Assembly (NCBI RefSeq): GCF_014697545.1 | Contig: NZ_JACJSA010000003.1 | Span: 186,001 to 250,000 of the forward strand | Direction of reading: 5' to 3' | Origin: Oscillatoria sp. FACHB-1407 | GTDB lineage: Bacteria > Cyanobacteriota > Cyanobacteriia > Elainellales > Elainellaceae | Length of the DNA stretch: 64,000 nt | In this document: in pieces, positions 36,245 through 43,904 of the stretch | Layout: every line of letters begins with the position of its first letter | Numbering within the stretch: position 1 is the first letter of the stretch | Made by a program: the position numbers and the translations under genes | Notes under the pieces: model-generated | The model's database searches: none | What the model was told of the DNA's origin: nothing | What the model saw: the letters and a program-made list of their open reading frames with translations, nothing else

Positions 36245-37438
36245 ATGGTGAATCGGGGAAAGCTCAATGTATTTTTGCTGGCGGCGTGTCAGGCGTTGGC
36301 GATGACTGGGAATATCGTGCTGTTTACTACAGCGGCGATCGTCGGCAATATTTTGGCAGAGGATAAAACGCTGGCGACGTTACCTCTGGCGATTCAGCAA
36401 GCCGCGACCATGGTGGCAACGATTCCTGCCTCCCTGTTCATGAAGCGGGTGGGGCGGCAAGCCGGATTTATGACAGGAGTGGTCATTGGGTTAATCGGCG
36501 TGAGTCTGGGAGCCTACGCCATTTTTACGGGGCAATTTATCTTGTTTTGCCTCGCTACGCTACTCTTTGGGGTCTTCAATGGCTTTGTCACCTTTTATCG
36601 GTTTGCCGCTGCTGATGTTGCCCCGGAAGGGTTTCGCAGTCAGGCGATCGCCTTTGTTGTAGCGGGTGGCATCATTGCGGCTCTAGCGGGACCGAGCCTC
36701 GCAACTGGAGCAAAGGACTGGTTTGAGCGGGAGTTTGCTGGGGGATTTGTGGCGATCGCCCTACTCCAAATTGTCTCGCTGGCTCTGTTAGCGGCAGTCA
36801 ACATTCCCGCTGCACTGAGTGAGCAAGAACGCAAAGCCAAAGGACGACCCTTGGGGGCGATCGTGCGTCAACCCGTCTTTATTGTGGCGGTGCTGGGCAG
36901 TATGTTTGGCTATGGCGTCATGGCACTGGTGATGACCGCAACCCCACTGGCGATGGTGAGTTTCTCCCATGATTTTGCGGCAGCGGCAACGGTTATCCAA
37001 TGGCATGTCCTGGGCATGTTTGTGCCCTCCATCTTTACAGGCTATCTAATTGCTCGATTTGGCGTGCTCAATGTCATCCTCAGCGGCATTGTGTTGAATG
37101 CCTTCTGTTTTGTCGTGAACCTCTCTGGCACGCACATCCTGCATTTTGGCGGTGGGTTGCTACTGTTGGGCATCGGTTGGAACTTTATGTACGTGGGAAG
37201 TACAACTCTGCTGACCGAGGCATATACCCCTGCCGAGAAAGCCAAAACTCAAGCCACCCATGACTTTTTAATGTTTGCCTTCGTTGCCTTTGCCACCTTT
37301 CTATCGGGAGGCTTACTCAACTACTGGAGTTGGGCAGGGGTGAACTATGTCGGTGCGTTGATGATGCTCGTTGTCCTCAGTGCCACACTGTGGTTGCGGT
37401 GGCAGCGATCGCGCTCAGTCGTCAAAACCACTGTCTAA
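36245..37438 (+). CDS. MFS transporter
   Basis: 397 aa with twelve hydrophobic segments and the major-facilitator loop 2-3 motif as FMKRVGRQAGF (about residues 60-70). The central cytoplasmic loop is at about 192-210 (EQERKAKGRPLG). It belongs to the drug/anion-like MFS proteins often called YcaD- or YfmO-like in bacteria; the substrate cannot be told. GGGAGAGATGG places the start. The last 24 nt overlap the end of the convergent 98-aa gene. Confidence 0.9.
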   Translation: MVNRGKLNVFLLAACQALAMTGNIVLFTTAAIVGNILAEDKTLATLPLAIQQAATMVATIPASLFMKRVGRQAGFMTGVVIGLIGVSLGAYAIFTGQFILFCLATLLFGVFNGFVTFYRFAAADVAPEGFRSQAIAFVVAGGIIAALAGPSLATGAKDWFEREFAGGFVAIALLQIVSLALLAAVNIPAALSEQERKAKGRPLGAIVRQPVFIVAVLGSMFGYGVMALVMTATPLAMVSFSHDFAAAATVIQWHVLGMFVPSIFTGYLIARFGVLNVILSGIVLNAFCFVVNLSGTHILHFGGGLLLLGIGWNFMYVGSTTLLTEAYTPAEKAKTQATHDFLMFAFVAFATFLSGGLLNYWSWAGVNYVGALMMLVVLSATLWLRWQRSRSVVKTTV

Positions 37439-37711
37439 GACCTCTAAGCAACGAGGGACTGGATTTTCAATCCATTGGCGCAATTGCTCATCCGTTGGAA
37501 ATGCCACTTCTTGATTGGTCAGTGGATCGTAAGCACACCAGAACAAATTGCCTCGAAAATCGTGCTCTTGCCAGACCTTCAACTCGTGATTTGGCTTGAA
37601 CCAGGCTCCCATCCACTGCCACAACGACTGCAATCCCACGTTCTCATCAGCCTTGGAATGCCTGGTGATAACAGAAGGCGATCGCCCTACCATCAATGAT
37701 TCGTCTTTCAT
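37415..37711 (-). CDS. Small conserved cyanobacterial protein, WQ..GA.F type
   Basis: 98 aa; the start may be Met8 (37690). The core LWQWMGAWFKPNHELKVWQEHDFRGNLFWCAYDPLTNQEV followed by DEQLRQWIEN matches a family of short cyanobacterial proteins with the pattern WQ..G..F....EL.VW...D..GN..W.AYDP.T. The function is unknown. No membrane segment or signal is seen. It overlaps the MFS gene end by 24 nt on the opposite strand, which supports neither call being wrong but is tight. Confidence 0.75.
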   Translation of the reverse strand: MKDESLMVGRSPSVITRHSKADENVGLQSLWQWMGAWFKPNHELKVWQEHDFRGNLFWCAYDPLTNQEVAFPTDEQLRQWIENPVPRCLEVLDSGFDD

Positions 37712-38134
37712 AAGATACCTCCTCAGTCTTTCCCCAATCTAGCGATCGCCCCTGAAGAGAACCAACGACGGCTTCCATCACTTCCATGTATGTTATGCAT
37801 GGAAAGAAGGAAAAGGAAAAAAGAAAAATGAAGGAGGAAGAACAAGGAAAGAAGAATGAAAAATGTTTTTTCTCCCTTCCTACAGACGCGATAAATCGCG
37901 CCTCTTCTCTTTTCTTATCCTTCATCCTTCATCGTTTATCCTTTTTCTTTCCCTCTTCTTTCCTACAGACGCGATAAATCACACCTCTTCTCTTTTCTTA
38001 TCCTTCATCCTTCATCGTTTATCCTTTTTTTTCCCTCTTCTTTCCTACAGACGCGATAAATCGCGCCTCTTCCCTTTTCTTTTATCCTTCATCCTTCATC
38101 GTTTATCCTTCTTCTTTCTCTCTTCTTTTTTCCT
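37712..38134. repeat. Purine tract plus three ~83-bp pyrimidine-rich tandem repeats
   Basis: 37799-37862 is almost purely A/G. From 37863 the strand turns to C/T and three tandem copies follow, marked by TACAGACGCGATAAATC at 37881, 37964 and 38046 (period 82-83 bp). Each copy has the inverted pair CGCGAT-AA-ATCGCG (or a mutated form in copy 2, where it reads CGCGATAAATCACA) and TCCTTCATCCTTCATCGTTT. The array ends at the LysR gene start. Purine and pyrimidine halves could pair as a large hairpin. Confidence 0.85.
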
Positions 38135-39025
38135 ATGAACCTCTCTCAGCTTCGAGCGATCGTGACAGTCGCCGACTGCAAAAACTTTAGTGAAGCCGCT
38201 CTCTTGCTGAACGTTAACCAGTCTTCAGTGAGTTATGCGATCGCCGCTCTAGAAGATGAGTTGGGTGTGCCGTTATTTATGCGAGGTCGGCATGGAGCAA
38301 CGGTCACTCCGGCAGGTGAAAAGATTACTCGCTATGCGCGAGAAGTGTTGCAACTGATCGAGTTGATGCAGCGAGAGGCAAACCTGCAAAAGAGTTTGCA
38401 GGGTGGACAGGTACGAGTTGCAGCATTTCGGAGTGTGGCGACTCATGTGCTGCCGAGGATTATTGCTCAGTTTCGTCAGGAGTTTCCCGCAGTCGAGCTA
38501 CAACTGGTTGAGGGTAATCACGATAACGAAGTCGCAACAGCCTTGCGGGAGCACCGAGCTGATATTGGCTTTATGGAACTTCCTGCACCTGATGAATTTG
38601 ATACCTGGGAATTCATGCGCGATGAATATCTAGTATTGTTGCCGCCCGGTGTCACTCCCCGATGCGACTTGCTGACCTGGAGTGAGTTGGCTGCCTTACC
38701 GCTTATTCTGCCACCTGCTCAGTATGCCTGTGATATCGCCCTGCATAAGCATTTGGAGGCAGTTGCTCCGCCATTGAATGTGGCGCACATCATCAATCAA
38801 GATTCCACCATTGTGAATATGGTGCGACAGGGGTTAGCTGCTGCAATCTTGCCAAGACTGGCAGCAGAACCGATTCCAGAGAGCATTCAAGTGTGTTCGT
38901 TGCCTGTTCCCTTTGAGCGAGTGATTGGAGTAGCAACCCTCTCAAATAAACTGCATGTTCCGGCTGTGTTTGCGTTTCTGAAGTTGTTGAAACTTGAGCC
39001 TCATCAAGCCTTGAGAAAATCGTGA
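38135..39025 (+). CDS. LysR-type transcriptional regulator
   Basis: 296 aa. The N-terminal winged helix (1-60: LSQLRAIVTVADCKNFSEAALLLNVNQSSVSYAIAALEDELGVPLF) is canonical LysR. The effector domain (about 90-290) starts VRVAAFRSVATHVLPRIIAQF. It is not RbcR-like at the N-terminus (MNLSQLRAI rather than the RbcR type), so a rubisco role is not implied by proximity. It has no obvious Shine-Dalgarno, being preceded by the pyrimidine repeats. Its 3' end overlaps the convergent CPBP gene by 22 nt. It might regulate the MFS gene (inference only). Confidence 0.93.
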   Translation: MNLSQLRAIVTVADCKNFSEAALLLNVNQSSVSYAIAALEDELGVPLFMRGRHGATVTPAGEKITRYAREVLQLIELMQREANLQKSLQGGQVRVAAFRSVATHVLPRIIAQFRQEFPAVELQLVEGNHDNEVATALREHRADIGFMELPAPDEFDTWEFMRDEYLVLLPPGVTPRCDLLTWSELAALPLILPPAQYACDIALHKHLEAVAPPLNVAHIINQDSTIVNMVRQGLAAAILPRLAAEPIPESIQVCSLPVPFERVIGVATLSNKLHVPAVFAFLKLLKLEPHQALRKS

Positions 39026-39852
39026 AGGTCAAGCGTGAACCAAAGGATTGCGCCGACGATGACCAGAAAGACAAGTCCTACGAGTCCCGAAAGGGGTTTG
39101 CCATTTGATCCGGTTATCCAGGCGATCGCTGGATTGGGGTACGTCAGCGATTGGGTTGAATCGAGGGTGGCGATCGCCCAGATCCACCCGGCATGAAGCC
39201 CTACTGCCAATCCTAAATTGCCGTTGTCTGCCCAGCGTGCCAGCACGAGCACCATCCCCAGTAACCATAACCCCGGCAGTTGGGGCAGTTGTTCTGCACC
39301 TTCCCAGAGGAGGTGTAGCACGGCAAAGATCCCACTGGCGATCGCGGCGGCTATCCAGGGTGAGTAGTCCTGTTGCAGTTGATTGACTAGAAAACCGCGA
39401 AAGATCACTTCTTCGGTGAGGCTGACCCAAATGCCCAATGCCAGAGTTGAGAGTGCAGTGGTCAGAGAGATGGGACTTTGAGCAGGGTCTATCTGCCACT
39501 TAATCCAGCCCAACCCCCATTGCAGAGCAAACAATCCCCCTAGGCTCAAGGCTCCAGCGATCAAGCCAACTCCACCAGAGAGCAACACAGTGATATCCCA
39601 CGGCAAACCATACGCCGCGAAAGATTCCCCTTGCACCGTTGCCACACCCCACAACATCAGTGGAGCCAGGATGTAGAGGGATGCCAGCAGAGGCAGTTTT
39701 TGAGTGGGAGTAATCGGTTGAGGAGGTCGCCACTTCAGCGCGATCGCCAGAGGAATCGCAATCGGCAACCAGGCGATCGTCCAGATGCCAAAGAAAACAG
39801 CGATGGTCAGCAATGCGGGGGCTTCAGTCAGGGCGGATTTCAGGAGCGACAT
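39004..39852 (-). CDS. CPBP-family intramembrane metalloprotease
   Basis: 282 aa from Met at 39852; an upstream ATG at 39894 lies inside the lyase gene. About seven membrane helices are seen. The Abi/CPBP motifs are EEVIFRGFL (EExxxR), FAVLHLLWEG (FxxxH) and GLHAGWIWA in the third motif, as in Rce1-type glutamate proteases. The family processes prenylated proteins in eukaryotes and includes bacteriocin-immunity and stress proteins in bacteria; the substrate here is unknown. It overlaps the upstream PL14-like gene by 29 nt on the same strand and the LysR gene end by 22 nt. Confidence 0.9.
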   Translation of the reverse strand: MSLLKSALTEAPALLTIAVFFGIWTIAWLPIAIPLAIALKWRPPQPITPTQKLPLLASLYILAPLMLWGVATVQGESFAAYGLPWDITVLLSGGVGLIAGALSLGGLFALQWGLGWIKWQIDPAQSPISLTTALSTLALGIWVSLTEEVIFRGFLVNQLQQDYSPWIAAAIASGIFAVLHLLWEGAEQLPQLPGLWLLGMVLVLARWADNGNLGLAVGLHAGWIWAIATLDSTQSLTYPNPAIAWITGSNGKPLSGLVGLVFLVIVGAILWFTLDLHDFLKA

Positions 39853-40732
39853 CGACAGAATAGAGGACAAAGTCGGCAAAATCAGTGTACACACTCACGG
39901 GGGTTGCCCACGATGGATCTCCCCCACCAAAGAAAGTGGAGAAGAAGATGCCGTTGAGATGGAGGGTGTCTACCCGACGGAACGTCACATCTTCTTCATC
40001 GAGGACTGTATCGCCATCAAACCAGACCCGAATTCGCCCATCATCCTGGTCAGGGTGATTTAACACCACTTCCTGTTCGATGTGATGCCACACCCCCGGA
40101 CGAAACCGCCAGTTTCCTCGCCCCAGCGAGGTTCCATGCTCTGCGCTGGTAGGCAAATAGGCATACACTTCACCATCTCCGCGTCGTCGCCACATGTATC
40201 GGGTTGAGAAGCCGTCCATCCCTGTTGGAATGGCTCGACCACTGGCACCGTCTCCACCAAACAAACCAGGCAACTTGCCCCCTTTAACGAAGTCAAAATT
40301 GTCGGAAAATCGCACGTAATAACTGAGCCGCAATGCGTCACAAGGGGTGACTCCCAATTCGCCATAAAACTGGCCGCCGCCCAAAGGAGCACCAATGGTG
40401 CGGGCGACACTGGGACTGGCAGAACCCGCCGGATAGTTTGCCCGTAGCACCTTGGAAAACTGACCGCTCTGGTCGGGCAAGACCTCCAGGTTTTCTAGCC
40501 CCCAGGAATCGCGATCGCGCCTTTGCCAGTTATCCAGCCAGTTGCTCTGCTCAAAATCACTCCGCCACAGAATATGCTCAGGGGAGTCAGCAGAGTCAGT
40601 CGAGGGTCGTCCAGGAGACGCATCTCCGTAGGCGCGGGGTGCTATCCCGACACAACCTGTCAAGGTAATGACTAATGCAACTCCAAACAGAATCAGGTAG
40701 GTAATCACACTCCGACTGAAGTGAAATCGCAT
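39824..40732 (-). CDS. Polysaccharide lyase family 14-like lipoprotein
   Basis: 302 aa. A lipoprotein signal (LILFGVALVITLTGC, lipobox LTGC at about 23-26) anchors it to a membrane. The mature part has LRLSYYVRFSDNFDFVKGGKLPGLFGG, GFSTRYMWRRRGDGEVYAYLP and WHHIEQEVVLNHPDQDDGRIRVWFDG, the beta-jelly-roll pattern of alginate/glucuronan lyases (PL14-like). It may act on extracellular or sheath uronic-acid polysaccharide. Catalytic residues cannot be assigned with confidence by eye. It is co-oriented and overlapping with the CPBP gene. Confidence 0.78.
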   Translation of the reverse strand: MRFHFSRSVITYLILFGVALVITLTGCVGIAPRAYGDASPGRPSTDSADSPEHILWRSDFEQSNWLDNWQRRDRDSWGLENLEVLPDQSGQFSKVLRANYPAGSASPSVARTIGAPLGGGQFYGELGVTPCDALRLSYYVRFSDNFDFVKGGKLPGLFGGDGASGRAIPTGMDGFSTRYMWRRRGDGEVYAYLPTSAEHGTSLGRGNWRFRPGVWHHIEQEVVLNHPDQDDGRIRVWFDGDTVLDEEDVTFRRVDTLHLNGIFFSTFFGGGDPSWATPVSVYTDFADFVLYSVDVAPEIRPD

Positions 40733-40900
40733 GGTATTGACAAGAGAGGTAGTGGTTAGAAGTCAATCGTCAATCATGATTTGCAGCACATCGACTGTAA
40801 CAGATAGCAACTGTTCTCTATGCTCTTCCTTAAGAGATAAGTCAACAGGGTTTTTGTCGTCGTAGGATAATTTGGACGATACTGCTCAGTCTGGTAAACC

Positions 40901-41944
40901 ATGACGAATCTACCGCCCTCTGACCCCCAACCCTCCCGCCGCGATCGCGATGAAATTGTGGCTGTTGTTGTTGCCTTTGCTGCGATCGGCTCGATCTTGG
41001 CATGGGGCTTAAGCCGCACTGACCAGGGCTTTGACCTGTTGAATACACCCATTGTGTCAGGGGTGTTCTCTCCTACTGATCCCGCTGCAAATCCCCCAAC
41101 GCCTGGTGCTTCAGCGATCCCGTTTGTGCCACCAGAAGGGGAAGAGGAGGAAGATAGCCCCCGCATCGTGACCGAAGATGAGGAAGGGCGACTGGTTGAC
41201 CCAACCGAGCCATCTGGGGCGATCGTGCCTGTTCCTGTTCCCAATCGTGATAATCGGGCAGATGTTCGCACCTCAGACACGACGGATGCTGGTGTTGTCC
41301 CGGTTCCCGCTGCGACGGTTGGGGCTGAATCTCCTGCTCCGTCTCCAACGGGCGATGCGGTTGAGTTTCCCGATGTGCCTCGCGATTATTGGGCTTATCC
41401 CTTCATTACCGAGTTGTCAAGACGAGGGATCCTGACGGGAACAGAGGATGGCACCTTTAGACCAGAGCAACCAATCACCCGTGCAGAATATGCTGCTCTG
41501 CTGCAAAACATGAATAACCCGGAGCGGTTGAACTCCATCGCGTTTAATGATTTGCCACCCGACTATTGGGCGACTCCGGCGATCGACAATGCCATCAAAA
41601 CAGGTTTTATGCGCGGCTATCCCGGCAACGTCTTTCAACCCAACCAGGAAATTCCCCGGTTCCAGGTCTTGATTTCGCTTGTGAATGGATATGGGCTATC
41701 GAATCCCACCAATCCTGATCCAATTGTGCAAACCTTTAGCGATCGCACTCAAATTCCGGATTACGCCGTTCAACCTGTAGCGGCAGCAACCCAATCGGGG
41801 TTGGTTGTGAACTACCCTGAGAGGACGCAACTGGAGCCGAACCGTCCCGTGACCCGCGCTGAGGTGGCGGCGATCGTCTATCAGGCGTTGGTGGCAACCG
41901 AGCAAGCGGAGCCAATTGAGTCCCCCTATGTGGTGAAACCGTAA
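40901..41944 (+). CDS. Membrane-anchored protein with three SLH domains
   Basis: 347 aa. A single N-terminal helix (about 16-35, VAVVVAFAAIGSILAWGL) precedes a Pro/Glu-rich spacer (about 55-140). Three S-layer homology repeats follow: VPRDYWAYPFITELSRRGIL..FRPEQPITRAEY, LPPDYWATPAIDNAIKTGFM..FQPNQEIPR, and IPDYAVQPVAAATQSGLV..LEPNRPVTRAEVAAI. SLH repeats bind secondary cell-wall polymer or peptidoglycan. This type, with the helix first, is common in cyanobacteria and may tether membrane to wall. Monocistronic. Confidence 0.9.
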   Translation: MTNLPPSDPQPSRRDRDEIVAVVVAFAAIGSILAWGLSRTDQGFDLLNTPIVSGVFSPTDPAANPPTPGASAIPFVPPEGEEEEDSPRIVTEDEEGRLVDPTEPSGAIVPVPVPNRDNRADVRTSDTTDAGVVPVPAATVGAESPAPSPTGDAVEFPDVPRDYWAYPFITELSRRGILTGTEDGTFRPEQPITRAEYAALLQNMNNPERLNSIAFNDLPPDYWATPAIDNAIKTGFMRGYPGNVFQPNQEIPRFQVLISLVNGYGLSNPTNPDPIVQTFSDRTQIPDYAVQPVAAATQSGLVVNYPERTQLEPNRPVTRAEVAAIVYQALVATEQAEPIESPYVVKP

Positions 41945-42022
41945 CAGAGCCAAAACCCAGAGGAGGGGCGATCGCACCAGAGTTAGCTCAAAAAGGGGTA
42001 GGTTTTGAGTTAGCATCGTGAC

Positions 42023-42313
42023 ATGCGACCTTTGCGATTACTGTTTGAAACTCGCGAGGCAGCCCGTGAGGTTGCCTTCATGTTGCGGTGCGAATACGAC
42101 GGATGCACGCTGATTACTCTTCCCCCTGTGTATGACACGGTGGCGTTGCGGGTGGCGATCGAGCTAACGGGGGCTGATTTTTGTTTTGACGGAGACCACT
42201 ACCCATTAGTGTTGCCTCCGCTCAAGGACGAGCTAACCCAGGGGAGCCACCCCCCTGTCTCAGATTTAATTAGCCGCAAAGCAGAATTGTGGTGTAACGA
42301 AGTTCCGTTTTAA
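42023..42313 (+). CDS. Hypothetical protein, 96 aa
   Basis: Not recognised. It starts MRPLRLLFETREAAREVAFMLRCEYDGCTLITLPPVYDTVALRV, has no signal peptide or membrane helix and only two or three cysteines. Coding is supported by normal composition and codon use, including a HIP1 site at 42157, and by its clean fit between the SLH gene and the convergent Crp-like gene. It could be species-specific. Confidence 0.55.
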   Translation: MRPLRLLFETREAAREVAFMLRCEYDGCTLITLPPVYDTVALRVAIELTGADFCFDGDHYPLVLPPLKDELTQGSHPPVSDLISRKAELWCNEVPF

Positions 42314-42355
42314 CGGCAGACACACGCTGAGAACGGAAGCGGGAAGTGCGAAGCG

Positions 42356-43054
42356 TTACTTTTTTCCCAGAAGGCGATCGTATTCTATTTGAATGCGTTG
42401 AAAGCATTCACAGGCAGACACCTCTAGCCCAGCTTGATCAAGAATTTGGACATTTCCCCGACGATATTGGATCAGGTTTTGCGCTTGCAGTTTTTGCGCT
42501 GCCAGTGTTACCCCGGCTCGCCGAACGCCCAGCATTGTCGCGATAAACTCCTGGGTTAGAGGCAAATAGTCGGAGTGAATCCGTTCTTGTGTTTCTAACA
42601 GCCAGCGTGGTAAGCGTTGTTCTAAGGTATGGAGCGAGTTGCAAGCTGCGGTTTGGGTGATTTGTACCATAAACGCCTGAACGTAGCGCAATAACACATC
42701 GCGCAGTTCCCCATTGCGATCAAACTCCTGTTGCACAACCGGAGCCTCAATCTTCATGGCTTTGCCCGGAACTTGTACCACGTATTCTGTCTGGGTAGTT
42801 GAGTTGTCTCCCATTAAGGCATTAATTCCCAGCACTTCTCGACTGCCGACCATACTCACCTCTGCTGTTGCCCCGTCCTGCATGGTCACTGTGATAGAGA
42901 TGATGCAGTCAATTGGAAAATAAAGATGGGACAAGAGTTCGCCCGGTTTGTGGATGATCTTCCCTTGCTCTAAACTGACAGGAACGAGGTAGGGAGCAAG
43001 TCTTTGAAGTACAGCAGGAGACAGATTAGCTAATATTTGGTTTTCAGCGGTCAT
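42356..43054 (-). CDS. Crp/Fnr-family transcriptional regulator
   Basis: 232 aa from Met at 43054; the frame extends to 43123 but the first 23 residues are not typical. The cyclic-nucleotide-type beta roll (about 8-120: LSPAVLQRLAPYLVPVSLEQGKII, LYFPIDCIISITVTMQDGATAEVSMVGSREVLGI) lacks the R/S phosphate cassette that binds cAMP, so the ligand is probably not cAMP. A helix-turn-helix lies near 150-200 (LTQEFIATMLGVRRAGVTLAAQKLQ). It follows the receiver gene 43172-43642 by 117 nt, perhaps one transcript. Confidence 0.92.
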   Translation of the reverse strand: MTAENQILANLSPAVLQRLAPYLVPVSLEQGKIIHKPGELLSHLYFPIDCIISITVTMQDGATAEVSMVGSREVLGINALMGDNSTTQTEYVVQVPGKAMKIEAPVVQQEFDRNGELRDVLLRYVQAFMVQITQTAACNSLHTLEQRLPRWLLETQERIHSDYLPLTQEFIATMLGVRRAGVTLAAQKLQAQNLIQYRRGNVQILDQAGLEVSACECFQRIQIEYDRLLGKK

Positions 43055-43171
43055 AGAAGCCTCAGAAGAACTGTAAGAGAGGCTGTCTGTGCAATTGTGT
43101 AAAGTTTGTACAATACTGTTCACAGTTGAAACTACAGCCGAACTCAGAATCGGTTGACTGAAAAGAGGTAA

Positions 43172-43642
43172 TTAACCTCTTTTAAACTGCTCAGTCAAGC
43201 AAGCTACCGTTGCCATTAACTCGTCCAGATCAATTGGTTTAGACAGGTATCTGCAAAATCCAGCTGCAAGAACGCGATCGCCTTCGCTAACACAAGTGGT
43301 TAGAGCGATCGCTGGGAGCGTTGTACAGTGCGTTGTTTCAAAAACTTTGACCTGGCTAATCAGTGAGTATCCATCCTCATCAGGCAACATAATTTCAGCA
43401 ATTAAGAGGTCAGGACGACTCTGACGAATGATTGTAAGCGACTCGCTGACACTGCTGGCAGTGATTATCTCAACTCCATACTCCTGAAATAAGATCGCCA
43501 GCAATTCCCTAGAGTCAGGATCGCCATCTACCACGAGCACTCGTAAACCTGATTCGAGTAACGCTGAACCATCCATATTAGCAGACACGCTTAATGCAGA
43601 ATGGGGCAGTATCAAGGAAGTAGCCAAGAGACGCTCTCTCAA
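43172..43642 (-). CDS. Single-domain response regulator with Glu at phospho-site
   Basis: 156 aa; the receiver fold starts at about residue 33 (LRVLVVDGDPDSREL, acidic pocket DGD) and Met23 (43576) is a possible start. The block RPDLLIAEIMLPDEDGY places Glu83 (codon GAA, 43396-43394) where the phospho-accepting Asp belongs. Thr in ALTT and Lys in YLSKPI are conserved. It has no output domain. Asp-to-Glu often mimics phosphorylation, so it may be constitutively active or non-phosphorylated. It lies upstream of the Crp-like gene. Confidence 0.9.
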   Translation of the reverse strand: MRERLLATSLILPHSALSVSANMDGSALLESGLRVLVVDGDPDSRELLAILFQEYGVEIITASSVSESLTIIRQSRPDLLIAEIMLPDEDGYSLISQVKVFETTHCTTLPAIALTTCVSEGDRVLAAGFCRYLSKPIDLDELMATVACLTEQFKRG

Positions 43643-43904
43643 ATATCAAGAATTGCACCATGCGTTTTAGCCCCAGGGGTTTGTCTATTGATACCCTGTG
43701 AAATGTTCTTGAGGATAATTTGTGTTGCTTGAAGTCGTAGAAATATATTCAAGTGTGTTGTTCATAAACCTTAAGCTTACAATAGCTTTGAATAGGGATA
43801 GGAGTCAGTACGGAACCGTACAACGATATTGAATCAGTATTGAATCAGTCACTTTGACGTGACGATCCGATTGAAGCGATGATCTGAAAATGACTGTGAA
43901 ACGA

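Noticed and set aside
37863-38130. CRISPR array
   Set aside because: Repeats are tandem with 82-83-bp period, no unique spacers, low-complexity pyrimidine sequence, no cas genes.
38135-39025. LysR gene as RbcR, the rubisco regulator
   Set aside because: N-terminus and position differ from RbcR, and it is separated from rbcL by several unrelated genes.
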